64,000 nt of DNA, taken from Heterohyrax brucei (lineage: Eukaryota > Chordata > Mammalia > Hyracoidea > Procaviidae). Below, piece by piece: positions 53,240 to 63,545 of this stretch; position 1 is the first letter of the stretch, and the number at the start of each line of letters is the position of its first letter. The stretch spans positions 21,584,001 through 21,648,000 of the forward strand of contig CM053152.1 of the NCBI GenBank assembly GCA_028571685.1, read 5' to 3'. A program made the position numbers and the translations under genes. The notes beneath the pieces are model-generated. The model was given only the letters and a program-made list of their open reading frames with translations. It searched no databases and was not told the origin of the DNA.

Positions 53240-53485
53240 CACCTTAGCCCCACCTTCCACATCTTTGCTTTTTAACATTTTAAAGAAGTCTCTTGCAACA
53301 GATTTGCCTAATGCGATGTGTTGTCTGATTTCTTGACTGCTGCTTCCATGGGTGTTGATTGTGGATTCAAGTAGAATGGACTCCTTGAAAACCTCAGTCT
53401 TTCTCCATATGTTGTGATGTTGCTTACCGGTCCAGTTGTAAAGATTTTTGTTTTCTCCCCTCCTAGACTTATTTTTAGAAGGGCT
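53240..53485 (-). pseudogene. RTE LINE internal fragment
   Basis: The minus frame (111 codons over 53156-53491) reads 'ESILLESTINTHGSSSQEIR' and 'SVARDFFKMLKSKDV', the segment after the RTE RT domain (compare 29930-30060). 'catgggtgttgattgtgg' and 'ttaccggtccagttgta' are diagnostic. No tail and no RT core. 3' and 5' truncated. Confidence 0.82.
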
Positions 53486-53754
53486 CACCAAGTCACAGAA
53501 TTTTCCTGCCTTTTAATGGTTAGAAAGGGAAGATCTGAAAAAATGACCTAACCTGTCTCAACAGGTAAGACTGTCTTGGTTTTATTGTGTAATTTTTACC
53601 ATTTTTAAGATCATTATCACTTCCGTTGTCTCTAGCCCCATTGTCTTAGGAAAGTTGACATATGCAAGACCTTTGGTGGCTGGTCCCAAAGTTATGTTAG
53701 CACAGAATCCCAGTGGTATAATTACATGAAAATCTTCGAGCCAGATTTACATTT

Positions 53755-53992
53755 AATTTGTGTTATAGTTACATACCACATATTCTGTGCTGGAAATTTT
53801 AAAAAGCTGAAAATAGTAATATTAATTCATTTAGTCCTTGTGGCAATTATATACGTTAAGTAACAATGGTGACTTTTTACAGAGGCAGACATGGGCTTGG
53901 TGTTTCACCCAAGACACATTGTTAATATGGGTAGAATTAAGGTTCAAACCTGGCCTGACTCTTTGTCACTTCACTTTGTTGCCTCAGAATTC
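53755..53992 (-). mobile_element. MIR SINE
   Basis: 'catttagtccttgtggcaat', 'acttt' plus 'ttacagaggcagacatgg', 'ttaaggttcaaacctggcct' and 'gactctttgtcacttcactt' fit a reversed MIR. Confidence 0.75.
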
Positions 53993-55740
53993 CTTCCAGG
54001 ATTGTGACTGCACCTTGTAGAAAGCTGAGTGTGGACACTATACCCTTACAACTGGCTCAGTGGATAAAGGTCTTGGACACCTTCTCCTCCCCTAATGCCC
54101 TTTTCACATGTTGGAGGAGGAAGGAACCACTCTCCTCACTAGTGAGCCAGCTTCCCTACTGGATTCTTTCAGCTCATCAGGGAATCTGACTCTCAGTATT
54201 CCAGGGCCTCCTTTCACACAGTGAATATGTTATGATGGAGCACGTATTCTCTTGATGTAATGTGTTTGAACATTACTCACTGGGAATTCAAAGGGAAATT
54301 CCTACATTTTACCTGGTTGGTAATGCAGATGTAAGCACTGGGAACCAGTACTCCTGAGGTCAGGAAAGCATCTCTTTGTAATGGGAAGAGATAAAGTGAC
54401 ATAAACCCTTGGTGTCAAAAACAGAACAGACTGTACTTTTTAGAAATAGCATTCATCCTTCAATCAGTTATTTTAAGATCTGTCTATCCTGAGCTGCCCT
54501 TGGAGAACTCCTGAACTTCTAGGGTGGTTGATGGTGTCAACCCAGGTGTCCTTACCCTGTGCTTCTGGGGCCCAGTGTGAGGTGACACAAGGTCAGGGAG
54601 CACTGGTGTTACTAGAATTGGTGTCACCCTGTGCAATAATTCATGTTGTCACCCCCACAGACAGTGCTAGTAAGCAACCCTGCCTCCTCCCTACCCCTGC
54701 TGTGGGCAGAGTGGCTGGCATTACCCTGCCCCAGCTCAGGGCTGAGGGCCAAGCCATGTGCTCTTGCTTATCCCAGCCCCATTCCTTAGCTCCTTGTGGC
54801 TTCCCACAGCTCTTTCCCTCTCCTATTGGCTGAAGTGGAGACCCTGTTCTGCATTTAATGGTGGGTGCCAGCCCACCGCTAGTGTGGTACGCGGACTGGG
54901 GAGTGATGGGGTATTGGTGGTAATGAGTTACTGCAGAGGGTGGCGGGTGATACCAACCTTAATGATGCACTGCCTTGATAGGCCCTCTTTCATCTTCCTG
55001 GCTTGCCCATCCCCACTGCCATGCCACTGTAGATCTGGGGTCATTTTGGTGTCACTCCATCTGATAGTGTCAGGAGATGTGGTCTGTATCCCTACCCCTC
55101 ACTCTCTCCTACTGATGGATGACACTGTTGGGGAAGCACACAGAAGCTGAGGCAGCAGTTTGGAGTTTCTTAATAGCACCAACTGGGCATGTGTTCTTTT
55201 TCATTAATGTGTGTTGACACTTCTAATCAGCTCAAAAGAGGCTGAGACAGAGTCTCCATGAGGGTGACTTCTGTGCCATCATAGAATTTTTATGATGTGT
55301 CCAAATTGTCCAAAAGGGGAATCCAAAGAGAGAGGACTCTCCCAGAGAGGACACTGGTGCCTACCCTGAAGGAATGACCGTTTTGCCTGGGACCTGGTTT
55401 CCATGCAGATACTGGGAAGCTGGAGTCCATAGTGACTTTTATTTGTGTCGTGTAATCGGATCCGACTCGACGGCACTTGGCACCCTCAGTGGACATAAAG
55501 TATGGAAATAGAATCATGACAGTAAAAAGGAAGCCGCCACCTCTGATGGAAGGGTGGTCGAACTGGAGAGTAGGGCTGAGACCCCAGCCCAGTTTAGCCC
55601 CTCCCAGCTAGGTGACTCTGGGAAGTAGTCAGTGCTCTTGTAGCACAGCAGGAACAGTAGGAACAACCAAGACATATTCAGTGTCTGCTGTGTGACAGGC
55701 ACTGGCTGAACCAGGTACTTTATGAGCTTTAAACCAGTTG
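53993..55740. other. GC-richer single-copy DNA
   Basis: A 1.7-kb interval with the highest local GC in the window (54500-55100). The plus frames at 54528-54833 (101 codons) and 54758-55150 (130 codons) overlap in different frames, have no known domain and no clear splice context. CpG is scarce, so this is not a CpG island. A SINE-tail fragment is at 55457. Two short segments (54111-54127, 54402-54429) recur together at 55936-55981. Confidence 0.45.
55457..55481 (+). mobile_element. Micro-insertion of AfroSINE tail
   Basis: 'cggatccgactcgacggcac' followed by 'ttggc' stands alone in single-copy DNA. It is the least diverged of the short tail pieces. Confidence 0.65.
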
Positions 55741-55935
55741 TTCTAGAGCTGATTCTGACTCATGATGACTCCATGTGTGTCAGAGTAGAACTGTGCTCTG
55801 TAGAGTTTTTATTGGCTGTTTGTTCAGAAATAGATCACTGGGTCTTTCTTCTGAGGTGCTTCTGGGTGGACTTAAACCTTCAATCTTTTGGTTAGCAGCT
55901 GAGCATGTTCACCATTGCATTACTCAAAGAAACCC
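55741..55935 (-). mobile_element. AfroSINE, third type, reverse orientation
   Basis: 'gctgattctgactcatgatg', 'agtagaactgtgctctgtag', 'agaaatagatcactgggtct', 'tgaggtgcttctgggtggac', 'ggttagcagctgagcatgtt', ending 'aaagaaaccc'. Confidence 0.85.
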
Positions 55936-55981
55936 TTGGAGGAGGAAGGAACGTAAACCCCTGGTGTCAAAAACAGAACAG
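55936..55981. other. 46-bp segment made of two copied upstream pieces
   Basis: 'ttggaggaggaaggaac' (55936-55952) is identical to 54111-54127. One base later 55954-55981 matches 54402-54429 (28 bp, one difference: 'taaaccc', 'tggtgtcaaaaacagaacag'). The two source pieces are 274 bp apart upstream but adjacent here. Confidence 0.75.
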
Positions 55982-55987
55982 GAACAA

Positions 55988-56032
55988 AGCCCCCAAACCT
56001 GCTGTTGTCAAGTAGGTTCTGACTCATGGGAT
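55988..56032 (-). mobile_element. AfroSINE 3'-end fragment
   Basis: 'agcccccaaacctgctgttg' and 'tcaagtaggttctgactcat' are the reversed end of a common AfroSINE, about 45 bp long, cut off at the L1 that follows. Confidence 0.7.
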
Positions 56033-56035
56033 ACT

Positions 56036-56738
56036 TACTTTTCTTATTTATTTATTTATTGTACTTTAGATGAACGTTTACAGAGCAAAGCAGTTCCTCA
56101 TTAAAGAGTCAATACACATATTGTGATATGACATTGTTTAACAGCCCCACAATAGGTCTATGCTCTCCCTTCTCAACCTTGGGTTCCCTGTCACTAGTTT
56201 TCCTGTCTTCTCCTGCCTTTTAGTCCCTGTTCCTGGGCTAGTGTACCCCTTTAGTCTCATTTTGTTTTATGGTCCTGTCTAATCTTTGGCTGCAGGAAGA
56301 ACCTCAGGAATGACTTCATGACTGAGCTGAAAGGGTGTCCAGGGACCATTCTCTCAGGGTTTCTCCAGCCTCTATTGGGCCAGCAAGTCTAGTCTTTGTT
56401 TTTTAAGTTAGAATTTTGTTCTATATTTTCCTCCATCTCTGCCTGGGACCCTCTGATATGATCCCTGTCAAAGCAATCAGTGGTAGTAGCCAGGCACCAT
56501 CTAGTTGTACTGGACTATATTGGTGGAGGCCATTGTAGATGTGGTCCGTTAGTCCTTTGAACTAATCTTTCCCTTGTATCCTTAGTTTTTTTCATTCTTT
56601 CTTGTTCTCAAAGGGATAAGAGCAGTGGAGCATGCTAGATGGCTGCTCACTGGCTTTTAAGATGCCATACACTACTCACCAAAGTAGAATGTAGAAAATT
56701 TTCTTTTTAAACTATGCTATTCCAGTTGAGCTAGATGT
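56036..56738 (-). mobile_element. 5'-truncated L1, 3' UTR only
   Basis: It starts with an 'attt' T-rich tail, then 'gtactttagatgaacgttta', 'ccctttagtctcattttgtt', 'gtagtagccaggcaccatct' and 'aagtagaatgtagaaaattt'. It is the same subfamily as 5232-5925 and is truncated at about 'gctagatgtctcc'. Confidence 0.82.
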
Positions 56739-56899
56739 CTCCACAGCCCTCATGGGCTACTTTAATTTTTACACTGCCTTTCCTGCCAGCCTCATATTAT
56801 GTAATGAGATACTGCATGTGAAAGGACAAGGTAAACCATAAAGTAATAGTCACATACACATTTAAGAAGTGTTGTTAGTATCATCTATTTACTTAATTT

Positions 56900-57070
56900 G
56901 GAAACCCTGGTGGCATAGTGGTTAAGTGATGTAGCTACAAACCAAGTGGTTAGCAGTTCAAATCTACTAGGTGCTCCTTGGAAACTCTATGGGGCAGTTC
57001 TGCTCTGTCCTACATGGTCACTATGAGTTGGAATTGACTTGACAGCAATGGGTTTGGTTTTCGGTTTTCT
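56900..57070 (+). mobile_element. AfroSINE, near complete
   Basis: 'ggaaaccctggtggcatagt', 'ggttaagtgatgtagctaca', 'aggtgctccttggaaactct', 'atgagttggaattgacttga', 'aatgggtttggttttcggtt'. It is close to the consensus as I know it, so probably among the younger SINEs here. Confidence 0.93.
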
Positions 57071-57164
57071 TGACTTATTGTCTAAACTCTTCCTTCCTTA
57101 CCTGAAAATAAATACAACCAGCACATCCTACAACTAACTGAAAAAAGAAAAAGATATCCACTTA

Positions 57165-57300
57165 TTATTTATTCTGCTCATTTATTCATTCATTTACTCA
57201 TCAGACTTGCTTGTGACAGAGTATGTTATGAGAGTGGTGGAGTCCTGGGATATTTTATAATTCAATGGAGAATAATATAAAAATAATTATACTATAATAC
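57165..57300 (-). mobile_element. L2 3'-end relic
   Basis: 'gctcatttattcattcattt' and 'actcatcagacttgcttgtg' suit a reversed L2 3' end. Confidence 0.5.
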
Positions 57301-57339
57301 AATGTAAGCAGTATTGTAAAGATGTGTGTGAAATGCTAT

Positions 57340-57570
57340 GAGACTTTCCAAAAACTTGTACATGAATGTTCACAGGACCTCTATTTATAATAGTCAAAAA
57401 GTTGAAACAAGCAAAGTATCCATCAACTAGAAAAATAAAATGTAGTATATTCATAAAATAAAACATTACTTGGCAACTAAAAGGAATCATGTACTGATAC
57501 ACACTACAATGTGGATGAATCTTTAAAAAGGATCACCTATTATATGATTTCTTTTATATGGAATGCCCAA
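57340..57570 (+). mobile_element. Old L1M, ORF2 C-terminus / 3' region
   Basis: 'acttgtacatgaatgttcac', 'tttataatagtcaaaaagtt', 'gtatccatcaactagaaaaa', 'atcatgtactgatacacact' and 'ctattatatgatttctttta' follow the well-known end of ORF2 in old L1s. It is cut by the MaLR LTR at 57571. Confidence 0.8.
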
Positions 57571-58079
57571 TGTCATAGTCATCTAGTACCGCTATTACAG
57601 ACATAACACAAGCAGATGGCTTTCACAAACAGAAGTTTATTCTTTCATAGTCTAGTAGGCTAGTTCAAATTCAATGTGTCATCTCCAGGGGAAGGGCTTC
57701 TCTCTGTCAGCTCTGGAGGAAGGTCCTTGTCATCAGTCTTATCCTGGATTAGGATTAGTAGCTTCTCTGCACAGGAACCCCTGATTTAAAGGATGTGTTC
57801 TGTTCCTGGTGCTGCTTTCTTGGTGGTATGAGGTCCCTGTGTCTCTCTGCTCAATTTTCTATTTCATTTCACAAAAGAGACTGGTGGAAGACACAGCAAA
57901 ATTTTATAGATATTGTCAATATAATTGCCACTAATCCACATCGTTACATCATAGTGACAGCATTTACAACACCTAGGGAAATCATGTCAGGTGACAAAAT
58001 GGTAGACAGTTGTACAATAATGGGAATCATAACCTAGCCAAGTTGACAGACATTTTAGAGACACAATTCAATCTATAAC
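57571..58079 (-). mobile_element. MaLR 3' LTR (minus-strand element)
   Basis: It begins 'tgtcatagtcatctagtacc' and ends 'acacaattcaatctataac'. The interior shares 'ctccaggggaagggcttctc' and 'gctctggaggaaggtcc' with the solo LTR at 50152 and the partner LTR at 59015. It is inserted in an old L1M. Confidence 0.88.
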
Positions 58080-59014
58080 CTCATACCCTTTGACTCCCCT
58101 AAAATTCCTGTCATTTACCACATATAAAACATATTCACCCCATCACATCACAGCAAAAGTCTTAAATGGACTCCAAGTCCAAAATCTAAATCCCTCTTCA
58201 TCTGTGAAATCTAGAGTGCAAGCTATCTGCTTCCAGAGTGCAGTGGTGCAACAAGTATACACGAGCAAGACAGTTCCATTACAAATGGGAAAAATTGGAG
58301 GGAAGAATGCGTAACAGGCACCAAAGAAGTCAGCAGAACACACCACATTAGCCCTTAAGACTTGGAAATAATCCTCTCTTCTCTGGGAGCATTTACACAA
58401 GGGCCCTGCCCTCTAGAATATAGATATTAACCCCACTCTCTGGATTCTGAGTGGAGGCTGCTTGGCTCTCAGCTTTAGCTCCAGGCCCCCTGGGGTAGCA
58501 ACTCTCCTCCCTCAGCTTGAGATGTATCACTCTTCTAGTCTGTCTCAATGATGACTTCACCCCTAGAAATGTCATGGCCCCACCCTTTGATACCCCACAA
58601 GTTGTGGACACACCTTTTGAGACTGAAGCAGCTTGGTTTTCTGTGTTCCTTGTCTCTTCAGCTTCTGCTTCCTGGTTCCTTGGCCTCTTAACCATTGAGC
58701 TTTATGCTTGTATCTGTCCCTGGTGGAGCAAATGTTCTAAAGCTTTGTAGCTCCACTAATCAATGCCTATAAGTACCCCTTTCTGGGAAGCCTCTAGCAC
58801 AGAGGCACTCAACTGTCTTGCTCCGTGAGTCAGCTCTAGTGCTGTATAGTGCTGGTCTCCCACTCTGCTGCTATTTTTCACCATCTGTAACTTCCCCAGT
58901 GTTATCAGTTCTCCTCACTTCCTTCTAAGTCTTCTATCCATTTACAGCTGCAAAACCACTTCTACATTCCAGTTATCTGTTAGAACAGCACCTCACTCTC
59001 CTGGTACCAAATTA
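58080..59014 (-). mobile_element. MaLR internal region, non-coding
   Basis: Between the two LTRs lie about 935 bp with words of MaLR internal sequence: 'tcttaaatggactccaagtc', 'ttagcccttaagacttgg' and, at the end, 'ctgttagaacagcacctcac' plus 'ctggtaccaaat' directly before the second LTR. A 100-codon minus frame (58393-58695) has no retroviral motif. MaLRs are not known to encode proteins, so no gag, pol or env is expected or seen. Confidence 0.82.
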
Positions 59015-59517
59015 TGTCTTAGTTATCTAGTGCTGTTAAAACAGGAATACCATACGTGGATGACTTATCAAATAGACATTTATTCTGTTAATAGAGTAGG
59101 CTGGACGTCTGAATTCAGGGTGCCAGCTTTCTCTTCCTGTTGATTCTTGGGTAAGGTCCTTGTCATCCATCTTCCCTGGTTTAGGAGCTTCTCAGCACAG
59201 GGACCCTGTATCCAAAGGATGTGTGTTCCTAGCTTTTCTTGCTTGGTGGTAATCAAGTTTTATGTTTCTCTGCTCACTTGTCTCTTTTATATCTCAAAAG
59301 AGATTGATTCAGGATACAATCTAATCTTGTAGGTTATGTCTTACTTCATTAACATAACTGCTTCTAACCTTTCCTAATTGACGTTGTAGTGGTAGGATTT
59401 GCAACACATAGGAAAATCACATCAGATGACAACATGGTGAACAGCCGCACAATACTAGTAATTGTGGCCTAAAAAAGTTGGCATGCATTTTTGAGGGAAA
59501 CAATTTAATCTACAACA
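59015..59517 (-). mobile_element. MaLR 5' LTR (minus-strand element)
   Basis: It begins 'tgtcttagttatctagtgct' and ends 'aacaatttaatctacaac'. It is clearly homologous to 57571-58079 but with many differences, so the insertion is old. Flanking 5-bp duplications are no longer evident. Confidence 0.88.
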
Positions 59518-61154
59518 AAGAGGTACCTTGGAAGGCAGTAGGAGTAGTAGACATGCAGGTTTGTTTCCTGAAGACATACAGGACGATTCAGCATTAAAAA
59601 GCTGTTCACCACTTCATCAGTGCTGACCTAAGTTGCCACAGGTGTGGGATTACTGAGTTGCGGACAGAGGAGAGCTGTTCGCTGTCAGTGTGACACTGGT
59701 CCTTTCCTGCTACTACAGTTCCACTTCCATTGGCAATTTGGATATTTAGCTCTCAGTACCAGCAGAAAAGGGCAACATGTAAATATACCAATTGAGTTGG
59801 CCCTGTTGGGAGACCACACTGAAGAGGCAGAAGGTAGAAGAAGAGACATGAGAAAGTGAGAAATATAAAACCTTTCTTTCTCTTTTTGGATCAGTATCTG
59901 AATGAATTCAGTTAAAAGGAAGATCATTCTTTTGTTGCATGAATCTTTAAATGGGCAGATTTGCCTATTCCAATGCTACCTTTGTGGCCTACTACTGTCC
60001 ACCACCGAGTTATGAACTTCTCGGGGGTAGAGCCCTTGTTTCTTTATTGTGGCCCTCACAGCCCAGAGCCTAGTGTGCAGATAAAGAAAGGGCACAAACA
60101 GAGTTGTGGAATGAGTTGGGGTGGGCTGAGATTTTATACCTGGGTTATGTACACAGCGATTTGTGGGGATACTTTAAAGTGTGTCCCTTTCTGTCCAGTG
60201 GTTTTGCTGATCATATAAGGGCAATCAAACCAGGGTTATAAGCTCTATAATATTCTTGCCAAGTCCCAATTCAGATAGTTAGCTGTGCTTTAATTATTTG
60301 TGTCAAGAGTCCTGCTGTGAGTGAATCCCATTAGGACCAGTGCCTGGCTCACATTGGCAGCCCTCAACAAAAGTTGGAATACTCTTGAGGAACAAGTGAA
60401 ATCTGTGGCTGACCTTAGCTAGTCAGAGTCCTTGTGTGAAACATAGGAGAATGAATCTTTAATATTCTTGATTTACCCTGCAATCTTCCATCTTCCTCAT
60501 TACTTCCAATTCATTTCAACTTGGTTCAACATCAAGGAAAAAGTGAGATTTGAGTATGAAGAATAAATCCTTCAAAAATAACTTTCCTCCAAAGTAATAT
60601 GTGTGTGTTAGCTCTTGTGACTGCCTCTCGGAAAAATAAATTGAATCTGGCTGAGATTGTGACATAGAGGAAAGATGACAGGAAAAAGGAAGTGTTTGTG
60701 GTATAAGTTGGGACATGAGCTGGTTGCTGAGAGGGCTGGTGGGTGTCATGGAGGAGAAGACCCAAGTCGTAGAAAGCTATGAAAACGTAGCTTCCCATCA
60801 TCCCCCTGGGCAGTGATCATCTGTGCCTTGAGACCGCAGCTCAGACTATCCCACTAAGCTGAACACCCTGCCTGATGAAAATCTAGAACCCATTGGTCAG
60901 GAGCAAAAATCTTGCTATCTGGTAAGAGGAAACTCTCTTCTTCCTAAGGATCAGAAGATACTTCTCTAATTGGCTTCCCTGGTATCCTGAGTTGACTGGA
61001 TCGAGACATGAAGTGGCAGTGGGAGGTCATTGAGAGAGTCCCAGCCTGAAGCCTCACCCTTATTCTTTCTTCTCTACAGTCCCACCCTTTGTATTTTTGG
61101 TTTCTCTCTGTTTCTACCCAAATATCTATGTGATATCATGATTGACGTTTGTGA
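59518..61154. other. Mostly single-copy DNA with L2/MIR relics
   Basis: There is an L2-like piece near 60000-60110 ('agttatgaacttctcggggg', 'cccagagcctagtgtgca') and a MIR-like end at 60320-60375 ('gaccagtgcctggctcacat'). The 71-85 codon frames have no domain. No gene is recognised. Confidence 0.45.
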
Positions 61155-61772
61155 ACTACAGACGTTTTCTGCTGTAACAAATTGCCACCAATTTAGTGGA
61201 CTAAAAGCAATATTTACTTATTATCTCACATATTCATTTATTTCTCTGATTTATTTATTATTAGAAAGGTCAGCGGTCTCAGTGGACTTGGCTGGACTTT
61301 GGTTAGGGTATCAAAAAGCCAAAGCCACGATGTTACTTGGGCTAGATTCTCATCTGGAAGGAGAAGGATCTGCTTCATCAGGCTCATTCATGTTGTTGGT
61401 AGAATTTAGCTCCTTGTGGTTGTAGGACTGAGGTCTCTGTTTTCCTGTTAGCTGCCTGCTCTTAGGAGGTTCCCCACATTCCTTCCCACGTGGCCTTCTT
61501 CATGCTGATACCAGCAATGTAGAGTCTTTCTCATAATTCAGTCTCTGATTCCTTTCACCTCCTCTTCTGCCAAAGCTGGGGAAAGTTCTCTGCTTTAATG
61601 GGCTTATGTCATTAGATTAGGCCCCCTGCTTCATCTCTACCTTTTGAGCGTATCTGTGCCACATGACACAAAATATTGTGACATCTCATCACAGTCACAG
61701 GCTTGGGGCAGTAGGTCCCCAAGTGGGTGGAATCTTGAGGGCTTTTCCTAGAATTCTGCCTGCCACATCAAC
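61155..61772 (-). mobile_element. MLT1-type LTR, ~0.6 kb
   Basis: 'ttttctgctgtaacaaattg', 'ccaccaatttagtggactaa', 'aaagctggggaaagttctct', 'tgacatctcatcacagtcac', ending 'gcctgccacatca'. This is the reverse complement of an MLT1 LTR with the usual sequence of blocks. No internal region is attached. Confidence 0.8.
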
Positions 61773-62834
61773 TCCTGGCTGGGGTGTCAGACTGAATGGA
61801 CCAAAGTTGCCTGTGAAGACATGTCCACTTTAGCTGTAGTCCATTAAGAAGGAAGAGCCATGAAAAACCTGTGTTCATTTTGGTGACAGAGCTGAAACAT
61901 TTGCTTTATCACAGAGCTCCATTTTAAGTGCTTGCTTGGTTTAGCAACTTCAGGAAAGGTTTGCAGCTCTTTCAAACTTAAAAAAAAGTAAATGACCTAG
62001 AGGTAGATTTTTTTCTTTCTGCTTGCTTTATGCTAAGCTATCAGCTCTCTTTTTAACCTAGTTTTTGCTAAATGAAAGCTTAGGGTAAGTGGTGTTATGG
62101 AAAGTTAATTATTTTTAGTCAAACAATATGGAACTAGGCAATAAAATTCAGGAAAGGAGCCCATTTTAAACTCCATGGCCTTGTCTAAATCACTAAGTGT
62201 CAATAAATAGCTTTCAAAGCAGGTGAATGCTACCTATCTGACTACAGACAGACCTCAGCTCCAAGGTCACATACTGTTGATGCCTCATTAGACCCAGCTA
62301 TTTAAGCCCTTGTCCTACATGTTATGTGTTTGGGGAGGGCAGAGACAGATGCCAGTTTCCCAAGAGGGGAAAAAAAACAAACTGGAAAATAGGAAATGGC
62401 AGATTGTCAATGAGATAGCTTTTGTTTTAATTTTCCCTCCTTTATTTTCTTTTTAAGCCCTTTGTGAATTACCGAACTTTCCTTTTTGGTATTTTGAGCC
62501 ATCATTTGCTACACTAACCTGAAACCCTTGCATTTTTTTTTTTCTTCTCCCCTAATCCTCATCTGGAAAATACCCACAATTTAACTGGCTTGTTTTTGTG
62601 AGACCCACGGTTCACTTGTTGATTGTTGGCTGAGGGGGAGTGGCTTGGTCCAGTGGCTGAAGTCCCAGACTGGACACCAGGCAAGCTGGGCCCCTTTCCC
62701 AGGCCTGTCCACTATACCTCTGCAGTAGCTTGAAGTCTCCATGAAGTTACATAGGGCTTTAGGTGTACATGTGACAATGAAATAACAAGAGACAGCCTCT
62801 TAATTTGGGGGTGGAGTCCCACGTGCTAGACCTG
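61773..62834. other. Repeat-poor single-copy DNA
   Basis: About 1.1 kb without a confident repeat. At 62109-62118 the sequence 'ttatttttag' is a perfect MEF2-type consensus on the minus strand. A single match is weak evidence. Nothing coding is seen. Confidence 0.45.
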
Positions 62835-62955
62835 TGAGCCTTTGCATGTTATTCATGTGTGTAAGCCTCAGTTTTCTCTTCTGTAAACTGAGAGTGATGA
62901 TATTTGCTTCCTCATGTGAGAAATCAGCAGATGATGACTATGTTGCATTTTGCAT
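62835..62955 (+). mobile_element. MIR SINE fragment
   Basis: 'gtgtaagcctcagttttctc' and 'ttctgtaaactgagagtgat' are a forward MIR core. Confidence 0.75.
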
Positions 62956-63384
62956 TTCAGCACTGGTTGTTCTCATAGGGCAGGTGAAATTTGACCTGTG
63001 GTTTGTTAAGACAGAGTAGAGGTGAGCAGGAGTGAAAAGGGAAGCCAACTCTGGTGTAAGGAGTGGGCTACCATGCTCTGTTCCTGCTTCCCTATAGTTT
63101 TGTACAACACAGAGACCCTGTGAATAGCCCTATGTGACTCTGGACACCACCAAGTCTGTCTCGGAAAGGGGCCACCGGAGCAGAAGGGAGTAAATTGGGG
63201 CAGGTTTGGTGAGGCAGATGAAAGTGCTCATCTATAACGCCACCTGAGGGTATCTGAGTGGGACAGAGCTTTATTCTAGCACCATCTCCTAGCACCTTCC
63301 CAAATTTACCTATTAACTATTGCTTTTGTCACTAGTGGCAGTGATAAAAGAAACGTGGTGAGATCACAAACTTGTAACGAGGCC
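62956..63384. other. Single-copy DNA
   Basis: No gene or repeat recognised. Confidence 0.45.
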
Positions 63385-63545
63385 AACTGGATTCTGGATT
63401 TGAGTTTTGATTTTACCAGTTCCACAACATTGGTTAATTGACTAAATTTCTCTGCTTTAGTTCCTTTGTCTGTAAAATGGGTACAGTAACATTTGCCCTC
63501 TAACCTCACCCATTTGCCATGAAGAACACACACATCACTGTAGAG
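63385..63545 (+). mobile_element. MIR SINE
   Basis: 'actggattctggatttgagt', 'ggttaattgactaaatttct', 'ctgctttagttcctttgtct' and 'gtaaaatgggtacagtaac' follow the forward MIR consensus. Confidence 0.8.

Noticed and set aside
54528-55150. GC-rich overlapping frames as exons or a CpG island
   Set aside because: CpG dinucleotides are scarce, the frames conflict with each other and no known protein motif is present.
58393-58695. 100-codon minus frame in the MaLR interior as a gag remnant
   Set aside because: No zinc knuckle or capsid motif. MaLR internal regions are non-coding.
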